A stretch of 64,000 bases of DNA from Desulfoferula mesophila (lineage in GTDB: Bacteria; Desulfobacterota; Desulfarculia; Desulfarculales; Desulfarculaceae), in NCBI RefSeq assembly GCF_037076455.1, contig NZ_AP028679.1, positions 2,681,501 to 2,745,500 of the forward strand, in the 5' to 3' direction. The notes under the pieces were generated by a model that was not told where the DNA came from, made no database searches, and was given only the letters and a program-made list of their open reading frames with translations. Positions within the stretch are counted from its first letter, which is position 1. The number at the start of each line of letters is the position of its first letter. Of this stretch, positions 8,022-15,816 are shown piece after piece. A program made the position numbers and the translations under genes.

Positions 8022-9329
8022 TTAGCGCTTGGGGCTGGCGGCCAGCATATGGCCCAGGGCTTGGTTGGCCCCCCGGTTGGCGCAGAACTCACCGCACATG
8101 GTGCACACGTGGGTGTCGCTGGGCGAGCGCTCGCCCCGGATGCGCCGGGCGTCCTCGGGGAACAGGGCCAGCTCGAACTGGGCCTCCCAGTCCAGGTCGC
8201 GGCGGGCCTTGCTCATGGCCGTGTCGCGCCCCCGCCGCTCAGGGTATTTGGCCAGGTCCCCGATGTGGGCGGCCAGGCGGGCCACCTTGACCCCCTCCAC
8301 CACGTCGGCCAGGTTAGGCAGAGCCAGATGCTCGGCCGGGGTGATGTAGCAGATCAGGTCCGCCCCGTAGCGGGCGGACTGGGCCGCGCCAATGGCCGCC
8401 ACCACGTGGTCGTAGCCCGCCCCCAGGTCGGTGGGCAAGGGCCCCAGCATGTAATAGGGCGCCCCTCCGCTCATGCGCTTTTCCAGGATGATGTTGGCCT
8501 CCACCTCGTCCAGGGGCACGTGGCCCGGCCCCTCCACCATCATCTGGCAGCCTAACGAGCGGCCCACCTCGGCCAGCTCGCAGTTGATGATGAGTTCCTG
8601 CACCATGACCCGGTCGCTGGAATCGGCGATGGCCCCGGCCCTAAAACCGTTGCCCAGGCTGAGCACCGCGTCGTATTTCTTGAGGATGCCCGCCACCCGG
8701 TCGAACTGCTCGTAAAGGGGGTTTTCCCGGCGGTTGGCCTGCATCCAGGCCACCATGGAGGCCCCGCCCTTGCTCACCAGGCCGCCGTAGCGGTAACCTT
8801 GTCGCTCCAGGCGCTCCAGGGTGAACAGGTTGATGCCGCAGTGGATGGCCATGAAGGAGATGCCGTCGGCGCACTGGCGCTCGATCAGCTCGAACAGCTC
8901 CTCCGGGTCCAGCTTGTTGGGATCGCCGTGGCGCCGGGCCGCCTCGCTGAAGGCTTGGTACAGGGGCACGTTGCCCACCGGCAGCTCCACCGCGGCCAAT
9001 ACCTCGCGGCGCACCAGGTCCAAATCGCCGCCCACCGATAGCTCCATCAGGGTGTCGGCCCCCGCCTCCTGGGCGGCCAGGGCCTTGGCCACCTCCTGGC
9101 CCACGTCGGCCAGGTCGGTGCTGGTGCCGATGGAGGCGTTGATCTTGGTCCTGAGCCCGCGCCCGATGCCCACGGCGCGGCACTGGTGGTGGGGGTTCTG
9201 CGGCACCACCACCCGGCCCAGGGCGATCTGTTCACGCAGGGCCTCGGGGCTGAGTCCCTCGCCTTGGGCGATGGTTTGCATCACAGGGGTTACGCGGCCC
9301 GCCTGGGCCGCCTGCAGGGTGTTTTCCAT
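8022..9329 (-). CDS. ThiC-family radical SAM enzyme; probable 5-hydroxybenzimidazole synthase BzaF (alternatively ThiC)
   Basis: The 435-residue protein is a full-length short-form ThiC homologue: INASIGTSTDLADV, GADTLMELSVGGDL, FMAIHCGINL, MVEGPGHVPLDEVEANI, YMLGPLPTDLGAGYDHV and a C-terminal Cys triplet (C409, C412, C416) for the SAM-binding [4Fe-4S] cluster. The triplet reads CTMCGEFC, one residue shorter than the CX2CX4C of E. coli ThiC. ThiC makes the thiamin pyrimidine HMP-P from aminoimidazole ribotide; the related BzaF makes 5-hydroxybenzimidazole, the cobamide lower ligand, from the same substrate. I favour BzaF because the ancestral leader, now split by an island, appears to have held a cobalamin riboswitch rather than a TPP riboswitch. 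The ATG at 9329 has GGAGGA 6 nt upstream. Confidence 0.8.
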   Translation of the reverse strand: MENTLQAAQAGRVTPVMQTIAQGEGLSPEALREQIALGRVVVPQNPHHQCRAVGIGRGLRTKINASIGTSTDLADVGQEVAKALAAQEAGADTLMELSVGGDLDLVRREVLAAVELPVGNVPLYQAFSEAARRHGDPNKLDPEELFELIERQCADGISFMAIHCGINLFTLERLERQGYRYGGLVSKGGASMVAWMQANRRENPLYEQFDRVAGILKKYDAVLSLGNGFRAGAIADSSDRVMVQELIINCELAEVGRSLGCQMMVEGPGHVPLDEVEANIILEKRMSGGAPYYMLGPLPTDLGAGYDHVVAAIGAAQSARYGADLICYITPAEHLALPNLADVVEGVKVARLAAHIGDLAKYPERRGRDTAMSKARRDLDWEAQFELALFPEDARRIRGERSPSDTHVCTMCGEFCANRGANQALGHMLAASPKR

Positions 9330-9370
9330 GCTCGGTCCTCCGGAGATGGGGAGCAACTACCGTGCTCCAC

Positions 9371-9407
9371 AAAAAAAGCCCCGACCCGCAAAAATACGGG
9401 ATCGGGG
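9371..9407 (-). terminator. Intrinsic terminator in the leader of the ThiC/BzaF gene (expression platform remnant)
   Basis: On the minus strand, a stem made of CCCCGA/TCGGGG plus CCCG/CGGG (79-88 and 97-107 of the 9300 block, one bulged base) is followed by seven T residues. It ends about 40 nt before the ThiC-family start codon. A terminator at this place is typical of a riboswitch expression platform. The upstream arm overlaps the left boundary repeat of the integrated element. Confidence 0.8.
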
Positions 9408-9419
9408 ATTTACCATCTC
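9398..9419. repeat. Left attachment-site direct repeat (attL core)
   Basis: The 22 bp begin GGGATCGGG and end TTTACCATCTC. They match 25208-25229 at 21 of 22 positions. The repeat covers one arm of the leader terminator, which fits the preference of tyrosine recombinases for dyad-symmetric targets. Confidence 0.8.
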
Positions 9420-9534
9420 ACATTACTACTACTCTGCGCTTCCCCCTAAAAACACTCCCTTACGATTTAGCCCCATAAATATGCTTGACAATCTACTTTT
9501 TCCTACGACACAATACTCACGGCATCGCGTTCTA

Positions 9535-9557
9535 TTGCTTCCCCCATGCTTCCCCGA
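9535..9557. repeat. Subterminal 23-bp direct repeat, left copy
   Basis: This 23-bp sequence contains GCTTCCCC twice, 10 bp apart, and recurs without mismatch at 25137-25159 near the other end of the element. Its position just inside each end suggests integrase arm-type binding sites. The left copy also lies in the leader of the integrase gene. Confidence 0.65.
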
Positions 9558-9586
9558 GGAATGTGAGACCAAGCGAGGGACTTTTT

Positions 9587-10804
9587 ATGGCGAAGATAAC
9601 CAAGAGGCTGGTGGACAGCCTGAGGCCCGATCCTGAGCGGGATGTTTGGGCCTGGGATGACGAGATCAAAGGCTTTGGGGTCAGGGTCAAGCCCAGCGGC
9701 CACAAGGGCTACCTGGTCCAATACCGCGCCCAAGGCCGCACCCGCCGCTTTACCTTGGGCGCCCACGGCAAGCTGACCCCTGAGCAGGCCCGTAGATTGG
9801 CCCAGAAGAAGTTGGGAGAGGTGGCCGAGGGTGGAGATCCCGCCGAGGAGCGAAGACGCGGCAGACAGGCGCTCACGGTGCGAGAGCTGGCAAAACGCTA
9901 TATGGACGAGCATGCCATACCCAAAAAGAAGCCCGCCAGCACCTTCCGTGACGAGCGGCTGCTGGAACGCTTCATCTTGCCGGCCCTGGGCAACCGCAAG
10001 ATTAAGACCATAAGCAGGACCGACGTGGCGCAGCTGCACCACAAGATTGGCCAGGAGACCCCCACCCAGGCCAACCGCACCCTGGCCGTGCTTTCCAAAA
10101 TGCTGACCCTGGCCATCCGGTGGGGCTTGTATGAAGGGGAAAACCCTTGCCGCCACATCGAACGCTTTAAGGAGAGCAAGAGGGAACGCTATCTCAACCA
10201 GGATGAGCTGGCCCGCCTCGGAGCCGCCATCCACAAGGCCGAGGGGAGCAAGCAGATCAGCCCCACCGCTGCGGCCGCCCTGCGCCTCCTGACCCTTACC
10301 GGCATGCGGTTGGGCGAGGTGCTCAGCCTGCAATGGGCCTGGATTGACTCCCAGCGGGGCGTAATCTTCTTTCCGGATAGCAAGACCGGCCAGAAGGTCA
10401 CGGCCCTGGGAGGGCCCGCCCTGGAGCTCCTGGACAACCTTCCGAGGACCGCCGGCAACCCCCACGTGTTCCCGGGGCAGAAATTTGGCCGGTCGCTCCA
10501 AAGCCTCAATGTCCCCTGGCGCCTGGTCCGGGATAAGGCTGGCCTGAAAGGCGTCAGGCTCCACGATCTCCGCCACACCCACGCCAGCGTGGGGGCCGCA
10601 GCCGGCCTGTCCCTGCCGGTGATTGGGGCCCTGTTGGGCCACACCCAGGCGGCCACCACCCAGCGTTACGCCCACCTAGCCCAGGATCCCGTAAAGCAGG
10701 CAGCCGATCAGGTGGCGAGCCTAATTGATAGCGCCATGCGGGCGCCGGCTAAGCGCAAAGTAGTCGATATTTATAAAGGCAAGAAGGGGCAGCACGAAGA
10801 GTAG
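9587..10804 (+). CDS. int: Tyrosine recombinase / integrase of the island
   Basis: The 405-residue protein has an N-terminal DUF4102-like arm-binding region (MAKITKRLVDSLRPDPERDVWAWDDEIKGFGVRV), a SAM-like core-binding domain (about 95-190) and a C-terminal catalytic domain. Active-site residues are R241 (TGMRLGEVL), H326 and R329 (HDLRH), H352 (GHTQ) and Y361 (QRYAH). It would integrate and excise the element at the flanking 22-bp repeats. The ATG at 9587 is preceded by GAGGGA; the frame is open further upstream but without a good start signal. Its position next to attL and reading into the element is the usual arrangement for P4-like integrases. Confidence 0.93.
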   Translation: MAKITKRLVDSLRPDPERDVWAWDDEIKGFGVRVKPSGHKGYLVQYRAQGRTRRFTLGAHGKLTPEQARRLAQKKLGEVAEGGDPAEERRRGRQALTVRELAKRYMDEHAIPKKKPASTFRDERLLERFILPALGNRKIKTISRTDVAQLHHKIGQETPTQANRTLAVLSKMLTLAIRWGLYEGENPCRHIERFKESKRERYLNQDELARLGAAIHKAEGSKQISPTAAAALRLLTLTGMRLGEVLSLQWAWIDSQRGVIFFPDSKTGQKVTALGGPALELLDNLPRTAGNPHVFPGQKFGRSLQSLNVPWRLVRDKAGLKGVRLHDLRHTHASVGAAAGLSLPVIGALLGHTQAATTQRYAHLAQDPVKQAADQVASLIDSAMRAPAKRKVVDIYKGKKGQHEE

Positions 10805-10990
10805 CTTGCATTTCCTATAACAAAAAACAGACTATCTGGCTGAATTCAAGCAGTAGCCGATATGGATCACCGGCCCTTTTAGGGCGCAAATCACAGCAGC
10901 TTTTACAAGTCTATATTTTGAGAGGCAACCAGCGCGACGATTATGAATCCAGTACCATGCGCGCTGTCTGCTGTAACTCAGCCTTGGTGA

Positions 10991-11401
10991 TTGGTGTTCA
11001 CCGCCTCTATACACGGCCGTCCATCCTTCGCCTATCCCTATTTTTCAGTATTTGCCGAGGAGACCGGCGAGGGATCGGGCCAGGGGGGCAACCTGAACCT
11101 TTCCCTGCCCGAGTCCGTAGACGGCGAGGCCTATCGCGTTGCCCTGGGCACAGTGCTGCGTTGGGTCAAGCGTTTCGCGCCCACCTTCCTGGTGGTCTGC
11201 CTGGGCCTGGATACGGCCAAAGGCGATCTCACCAGCTCCTGGAGCCTGAGGGCGGCGGACTTTGAAGCCAATGGCCGCCTGCTGGGCGAGCTGGGCCTGC
11301 CCACCTTAGTGGTACAGGAGGGAGGCTATGACATCCGCTCCCTGGGGGTGAACGCGCGCAACTTCTTCAGCGGCCTGGCCCAGGGCATAGGGCTTTCCTA
11401 A
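10991..11401 (+). pseudogene. 3' remnant of an HDAC-superfamily deacetylase (acetylpolyamine amidohydrolase-like)
   Basis: The frame encodes only the C-terminal third of a histone-deacetylase/AcuC/AphA-type enzyme: VFTASIHGRPSFAYPYF, ETGEGSGQGGNLNLSLP, FLVVCLGLDTAKGD and LPTLVVQEGGY followed by SLGVNARNFF. The N-terminal half, with the His-Asp catalytic pairs, is missing and nothing upstream supplies it, so the product should be inactive. The intact enzyme would remove acyl groups from small amines or lysine derivatives. It lies opposite in strand and 2.3 kb from the kamA/ATP-grasp/GNAT operon. It may once have belonged with that cluster, because an acetyltransferase and a deacetylase would be logical partners. 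Confidence 0.8.
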
Positions 11402-11413
11402 GGTCGCGGTTTA

Positions 11414-11512
11414 ATGACCATGATCGCCGTGGCCGCGGTCGTCCTGGCCCTCTCGGCCGGCTATTACCTGGTTAAGAAATCTCACGGCAAGCAAGGCGAG
11501 CCGCCCAATTAG
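11414..11512 (+). CDS. Possible 32-residue single-span membrane peptide
   Basis: A short frame starting 12 nt after the HDAC remnant encodes MTMIAVAAVVLALSAGYYLV and then a basic/polar tail (KKSHGKQGEPPN). This is the shape of a small single-pass membrane protein with its tail in the cytoplasm. The ribosome site is weak and there is no family match, so it may be chance coding. Confidence 0.3.
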   Translation: MTMIAVAAVVLALSAGYYLVKKSHGKQGEPPN

Positions 11513-11523
11513 CCTTTAGGGCG

Positions 11524-13047
11524 TCAAGTTTCCGCAGGGTCCGGCAGGGGGGCGGCTGATTTCCTGGCAGCGACGCGTTGACGGGTTCTGCCCACTAGGG
11601 CAAAAGGGAACTCGGTGAGGGTGCGCAGGCCTCCGGCGGTGGAGAAGTTCCTGAGCTGCTGCGAAACTTGCCCCATGGCCTCCTTGAGTTTTATCTTCCC
11701 TTTGTCGTCGCCCAACTCCCTTACCCTCTTCAGGCGATACAGCGAGTAGCCGCCAAGCAGAAAGGCGAACAGAAAGAAGAAATCCCAGTACTGAAACTTG
11801 AGCACGTGGAACGCCTGCTCACTGCCAGGGGCCTCCCAGGTGAAACTGAAGGATAGCTTCCGGTCCTTGAAGAAATCCGCGAAGCGCCCGCCCACCACTG
11901 GGGCTAGGCTGGCCGCCAGGGAGTTGGCCAGGGTGGTGGCCGCCAAAAACCCTGTGGCCCTGCCGCTGGGGGCCAATTTGATAGCTATGTTGCCGGTGCT
12001 CAGGTTGGTGCCTGCGGTGGATATGCCCATGGCAACGTGCAGCAGAACCAAAAGAGGCATGGTCAGGCCATGCTCTAGCTCGGCGGGAAAGGTCACGAAG
12101 GTCCAGCCCAGCAAGCAAAAGATGAAAATGGGGCCGCTGATAGCCAGGACCGATTTGTTGCTGTAACGGTCGGAAAGCCTGCCCCAGATCAAATAAAAGA
12201 ATACGCTGATCAGCTGGCTCAAAGCTCCCAGGCCGATCACATAGGTCATGCTGTAGCCCAGGCGCTTAAGCATGTAGACTGTGAAAAAGGGGGCCGCCAG
12301 GTTCACCGCAAAGTTCCAAGAACCCAGAAAGTATATTAAATTTCTGAAATTGGAATCCTTGAACGGCTCCAAGAGCAAGGATATGAACCCGATTTTTCGC
12401 TTGGGCATGCGGACCTCGGGTATCTTGCTAATGAAGTAAATCGCCAGCACCCCCGCCGCGATGCCCAGCAGGAAAATGATTGAGTAACCATATTCCACAT
12501 GATCGGGCAACTGGCCTTTCCACCAGTCCAAAAAAATCGCCGCCGCAAGGCTTAGCACCAGGGCGGTCATGGTGGATAAGGCATGGCGTTTGGAATAGAA
12601 GCCGCCTAGGTTGTCGCTAGGCACCATATCCCTCATCCACGAATTCCAGGCGCTGTTGCTGAGGGAACTGCCCAAGTTCTTCAGGAAAAGCATGATTATG
12701 ATAATGTAGAGTGCGGTGGTGGGTGCCAGCAAAACCGGCGCCATCGCTAAGGCGAACAGGCAGACCCTGCCCACCGAAGCTCCAAATATCGTAATGGCCT
12801 TCCTGCGCCGAACTTTTTGCACCAGGTACACCCAAGGTATTTGGGCCAATTGGGCCAGGGGCGGAATGGCCGCCAGGATGCCAATCTGGAAATTGTCGGC
12901 CCCCAGCTTCAGGGCTAGGGCCACCAGGAAGGTCCCTCCGGTCAGGGTGAGCATGGCCTGTAGGGCCAAACCCTGCCAAGTGACCATGCGCAGGCCTTTG
13001 GCGAGTTGCTCGTCGCTTAGGTCGGGTGACGCGGCCTTTTCGGGCAT
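11524..13047 (-). CDS. MFS transporter
   Basis: The 507-residue protein has about twelve hydrophobic segments and major-facilitator features: a first-half loop with YLVQKVRRRKAITIFGA, WGRLSDRYSNKSVLA after helix 8, and long hydrophobic stretches throughout. The arrangement (an early LGADNFQIGILAAIPPLAQLAQIP region, no obvious drug-specific motif C) resembles uncharacterised MFS proteins of anaerobes. The substrate is unknown. I chose the ATG at 13047, which has an AAGAG site; a TTG 15 codons upstream has none. A minus-strand TATAAT (13104-13099) could be its promoter. It lies between two gene remnants, so it probably arrived or was rearranged separately from the operon upstream. Confidence 0.83.
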   Translation of the reverse strand: MPEKAASPDLSDEQLAKGLRMVTWQGLALQAMLTLTGGTFLVALALKLGADNFQIGILAAIPPLAQLAQIPWVYLVQKVRRRKAITIFGASVGRVCLFALAMAPVLLAPTTALYIIIIMLFLKNLGSSLSNSAWNSWMRDMVPSDNLGGFYSKRHALSTMTALVLSLAAAIFLDWWKGQLPDHVEYGYSIIFLLGIAAGVLAIYFISKIPEVRMPKRKIGFISLLLEPFKDSNFRNLIYFLGSWNFAVNLAAPFFTVYMLKRLGYSMTYVIGLGALSQLISVFFYLIWGRLSDRYSNKSVLAISGPIFIFCLLGWTFVTFPAELEHGLTMPLLVLLHVAMGISTAGTNLSTGNIAIKLAPSGRATGFLAATTLANSLAASLAPVVGGRFADFFKDRKLSFSFTWEAPGSEQAFHVLKFQYWDFFFLFAFLLGGYSLYRLKRVRELGDDKGKIKLKEAMGQVSQQLRNFSTAGGLRTLTEFPFALVGRTRQRVAARKSAAPLPDPAET

Positions 13048-13114
13048 CAGAATCTCTTGATGGACAAAATTATTGGATACATCCAAGTCCAAGCTTGCAT
13101 TATAAAAACCATCC

Positions 13115-13227
13115 CTATTCGAGCCACTTCTTTCGCCAGAAGTAAATGAGCATACCCACTGACACTAGGCTCACGATCCCCAGGGTGACGAAGTCACCGA
13201 GCTTCCCCGGTATGCCTCGCGTCCCGG
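13115..13227 (-). pseudogene. 3' tail of a CorA-like magnesium transporter gene (probable)
   Basis: Directly after the GNAT stop, a minus-strand frame without a start codon reads GDFVTLGIVSLVSVGMLIYF and then WRKKWLE before a TAG at 13117-13115. A last transmembrane helix followed by a short Arg/Lys/Trp tail is typical of the end of CorA-type transporters. Nothing of the rest of CorA is present. I read it as a rearrangement scar. The segment is too short to prove the family. Confidence 0.45.
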
Positions 13228-13734
13228 CTAGGGCCGGTTCATCCTTTTCAGGTAGATCACCTTGTCGTCGCCGGGGGCGTAGAAGTCGGTAAGCACCGCC
13301 TGGGGGGCGTAGCCCCGGGCCTGGTAGAAGTGCCGGGTGGGGCGGTACAGGGGACGCGAGGAGGTCTCCACGTACATGCGCTCCGCTCCGGCCGCCGCGG
13401 CCCGCTGCTCGGCCAGCTCCAGCAGGGCCCCGCCCAGGCCGGCGCCGCGCAAAAGTTGGTCCACCACGATCCAGAACAGGTCCCAGGAGGCGGTGGTGCA
13501 GGCGATGGGGCCGTAGCAGGCGTAACCGGCCAGCCCATCGCCTTGGGGTACGAAGATAAAGCGGTAGCCGCTGGCCGGGCCCTTGCTCAGGCGCTCGCTC
13601 ACCAGCTCGGCGGCCACAGCCACCTCGTCGGGCCGGAAAAAACCGCTGGCCGCGACCAGACGCTTCACCAGGGCCTCGTCGCTAGGCAGGACTTCTTCCC
13701 GCCAGGAATCCAGGTTCATGGCCACGTTTGGCAT
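13228..13734 (-). CDS. GNAT-family N-acetyltransferase
   Basis: The 168-residue protein has the GNAT acetyl-CoA site: VVDQLLRGAGLGGALLELAEQRA carries the pyrophosphate-binding loop (Q/RxxGxG/A form), followed by AERMYVETSSRPLYRPTRHFYQARGYAP, where the last tyrosine is in the usual general-acid region. It is the last gene of a tight minus-strand operon (kamA, two ATP-grasp ligases, GNAT), starting 12 nt after the second ligase. By analogy with AblB, which acetylates beta-lysine, it may acetylate beta-lysine or a ligase product, or give self-protection. Sequence alone does not settle the substrate. Confidence 0.82.
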   Translation of the reverse strand: MPNVAMNLDSWREEVLPSDEALVKRLVAASGFFRPDEVAVAAELVSERLSKGPASGYRFIFVPQGDGLAGYACYGPIACTTASWDLFWIVVDQLLRGAGLGGALLELAEQRAAAAGAERMYVETSSRPLYRPTRHFYQARGYAPQAVLTDFYAPGDDKVIYLKRMNRP

Positions 13735-13746
13735 GACTCTTAATCC

Positions 13747-14721
13747 TTAACCGCGATGGGCGTCGGCCAGGATGGCCGCCACCACCGCCTTTTGATCCAG
13801 CCCCCTCTGGGCCGCGGCGGCCACGAAGCCGGCGTCGCCGCTCAGGCAGGGGTTGGCGTTCACTTCCAGTATCCAGGGCCGTCCCAGGCGGTCCACCCGG
13901 AAATCCACCCGGGCCCATCCCCGCAGGCCGAACAGCTGCCAGCAGGCCCGGGCCAGACGCTGCTGCTCGCCCAACAGCCACCGGTCCTCGGCCGGGAAAT
14001 CGAAGCGGCGCGGGGTGTGGGCGTACTCAAAGGAGCCCGCCTCCCACTTGGCCCGGAAGCCCACCACCCGTAACTGGGCCGGGGCGAAATCGCCGAACAC
14101 GATCTCGGCCGGGGGCAGACAGCGGGGCCCGCCCCGCCCGGCCAACAGGGCCAGGTTGAACTCGCGGCCCTCGATGTAGGCCTCGGCGAACACCCGCCCG
14201 CCCAGCTGGGCCTGCTTGGCGGCCATGGCCGGGGCCAGGTCCCGGGTTCGGGGCACCAGGGAGGTCTCGTCGATGCCCAGGGAGCCGTGCTCCCAGATCG
14301 ACTTGATGAACCAGGGCCCCTGTTGGGGTTCACTGCCCTGCCCGTCCGGGCCGCGCCAGGCCGGGGTGGGCAGGCCCGCGCGGCGCAGGGTCCGCTTGGC
14401 CAGGAGCTTGTGCGAGGTGAGAAGCATGGCCCGGCCACCGGCTCCGGTGAAGCTCAGGCCCCGCCGGGCCAGGAGATAGGGAGCGGCCGCGATGCGGCTC
14501 GCCCGGCCCAGGGGCTCCTCCACCAGGTTGAACACCGCCTCGGGCCGCCGGGCGGTCAGGCGCTGCAGAGTGGCGGACAGGGGGCTTTCCCAGGCCATCA
14601 GCTCGGCCTGGTGGCCCAGCTCGCCCAGGCAGCGGGCCGCCTGCCGGGCCTGCACCAGGTTGTCGGCTAGGTCCGGGCGCGCGCCTTCATTCACGGCGTC
14701 ATGCAAGACCACGATGCGCAC
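13747..14721 (-). CDS. ATP-grasp ligase, D-Ala-D-Ala ligase-like (second of pair)
   Basis: The 324-residue protein has a divergent preATP-grasp domain (MRIVVLHDAVNEGARPDLADN), an ATP-grasp lid (GPWFIKSIWEHGSLGIDETSLV) and the magnesium/ATP motif LGRPWILEVNANPCLSGDAGF near the C-terminus. Such enzymes join a carboxylate to an amine through an acyl-phosphate. It starts at GTG 14721, 7 nt after its paralogue stops, so the two are probably translationally coupled. It differs strongly from the upstream copy, so they are likely to use different substrates or act in sequence on a beta-lysine-derived compound rather than serve peptidoglycan synthesis. Confidence 0.83.
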   Translation of the reverse strand: MRIVVLHDAVNEGARPDLADNLVQARQAARCLGELGHQAELMAWESPLSATLQRLTARRPEAVFNLVEEPLGRASRIAAAPYLLARRGLSFTGAGGRAMLLTSHKLLAKRTLRRAGLPTPAWRGPDGQGSEPQQGPWFIKSIWEHGSLGIDETSLVPRTRDLAPAMAAKQAQLGGRVFAEAYIEGREFNLALLAGRGGPRCLPPAEIVFGDFAPAQLRVVGFRAKWEAGSFEYAHTPRRFDFPAEDRWLLGEQQRLARACWQLFGLRGWARVDFRVDRLGRPWILEVNANPCLSGDAGFVAAAAQRGLDQKAVVAAILADAHRG

Positions 14722-14728
14722 GGCGGCC

Positions 14729-15721
14729 TCAGGACGGGCGGGGCGCGGCCGGGCCCCGCTCCAAGGCCGAGGCCACGATGCGCTCGATGAGCTTGACGTA
14801 GGGCAGGCCCACCAGACCGCAGAGGATGGGCAGATCCGAGTGTTCGGGGTGCAGCCCGGCCAGGGGGTTGACCTCCAGAAAAGAGGGCTTGCCCGCCGCG
14901 TCGCAGCGGAGGTCCACCCGGCCGGCGTCGCGGCACTCCAGGCCCCGCCAGCAGGACAGGGCCAGCTCGCCGGCCTCGCCGGCGATGGAGCCCTTGACCC
15001 GGCGGTAGGACACCAGGCTCTCGCACTCTTCCTTGTTGCGCCAGGAGTAGGCGTCTGCGTCGGCCCCGGCCTTGAGGGTCACTTCCATCACCCCGATTAC
15101 CCGCGCCTTGGCCCCAGTGCCCACGATGCCCACCGTGAACTCGCGGCCGGGCAAAAAGCTCTCAACCAAGACCGGCTGGTCGTAGCGCGCGATGAGTTCG
15201 GCGCAGGCGGCGGTCAGATCCTCGCGGCCGGTCACCTTGGAGGCGGCATCCACCCCCCGGCCGGTGCCTTCGGCCACCGGCTTGACAAACAGGGGCCATC
15301 CCAGGCCGATGGACCCGGCCTGCCCCGCCTCGGCCACCACCGCGAATTCCGGCGTGGCCAGGCCCAGGTCGCGCACCACCCGCTTGGCCATGCCCTTGTG
15401 CAGGGTGAGGCCCAGGGTCATGGGGTCGGAGAAGGTGTAGGGGACGCCGTAGTATTCCAGCAGGGCCGGCACCAGGGCCTCGCGGCCGTAGCGCCCCAGG
15501 CCCTCGGCGATGTTAAATACCATTTCCCAGCGCTCGCCCCGGCTCAGGGCCGCCACCAGGTTAGGCAGCGAGCCGATGCGCACCGGGTCGTGGCCCAGCG
15601 AGGCCAGGGCCTGCTCAATGCCCTCGATGGTGCGGGGGCCGTCGAACTCGGCCACCTGCTCCTCGCTGTAGCCCAGCTCCAGGTACTCCGAACGCAGATC
15701 GTATGTCAGGCCGATAAGCAT
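14729..15721 (-). CDS. ATP-grasp ligase, D-Ala-D-Ala ligase-like (first of pair)
   Basis: The 330-residue protein matches D-alanine-D-alanine-ligase-like ATP-grasp enzymes: MLIGLTYDLRSEYLELGYSEEQVAEFD at the N-terminus, VFNIAEGLGRYGREALVPALLEYYGVPYTFSDPM, the ATP-binding LFVKPVAEGTGRGVD and the metal site FLEVNPLAGLHPEHSDLP. True Ddl enzymes have a fuller G-rich substrate loop, so this is probably a dedicated ligase for another amino-acid pair. The ATG at 15721 follows the kamA stop by 77 nt; that spacer consists of tandem copies of the kamA 3' end. It is the second gene of the proposed beta-lysine operon. Confidence 0.85.
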   Translation of the reverse strand: MLIGLTYDLRSEYLELGYSEEQVAEFDGPRTIEGIEQALASLGHDPVRIGSLPNLVAALSRGERWEMVFNIAEGLGRYGREALVPALLEYYGVPYTFSDPMTLGLTLHKGMAKRVVRDLGLATPEFAVVAEAGQAGSIGLGWPLFVKPVAEGTGRGVDAASKVTGREDLTAACAELIARYDQPVLVESFLPGREFTVGIVGTGAKARVIGVMEVTLKAGADADAYSWRNKEECESLVSYRRVKGSIAGEAGELALSCWRGLECRDAGRVDLRCDAAGKPSFLEVNPLAGLHPEHSDLPILCGLVGLPYVKLIERIVASALERGPAAPRPS

Positions 15722-15736
15722 GGCCTAAAGTCCTTT

Positions 15737-15816
15737 GCCGTGCCCTAGCAGGCCGCCGTGCCCTAGTAGGCCACCGTGCCCTAGCAGGCCACCGTGCCCT
15801 AGCAGGCCTCCGTGCC
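15737..15816. repeat. 18-bp tandem repeat array derived from the kamA 3' end
   Basis: Four full units of CTAGCAGGCCxCCGTGCC (15745-15762, 15763-15780, 15781-15798, 15799-15816) plus a partial unit occupy the kamA-ligase spacer. On the coding strand each unit reads Gly-Thr-x-Ala-Cys(Tyr)-stop, so each is a copy of the last six codons of kamA including its TAG. Confidence 0.9.

Noticed and set aside
9371-9407. Terminator of the integrase or another plus-strand transcript
   Set aside because: The T-run follows the stem only on the minus strand, towards the ThiC-family gene, so it belongs to that leader.
8022-9500. TPP riboswitch upstream of the ThiC-family gene
   Set aside because: I found no CTGAGA / ACCTGATC-type TPP core in either the present or the reconstructed leader; the aptamer beyond the island is of the cobalamin type.
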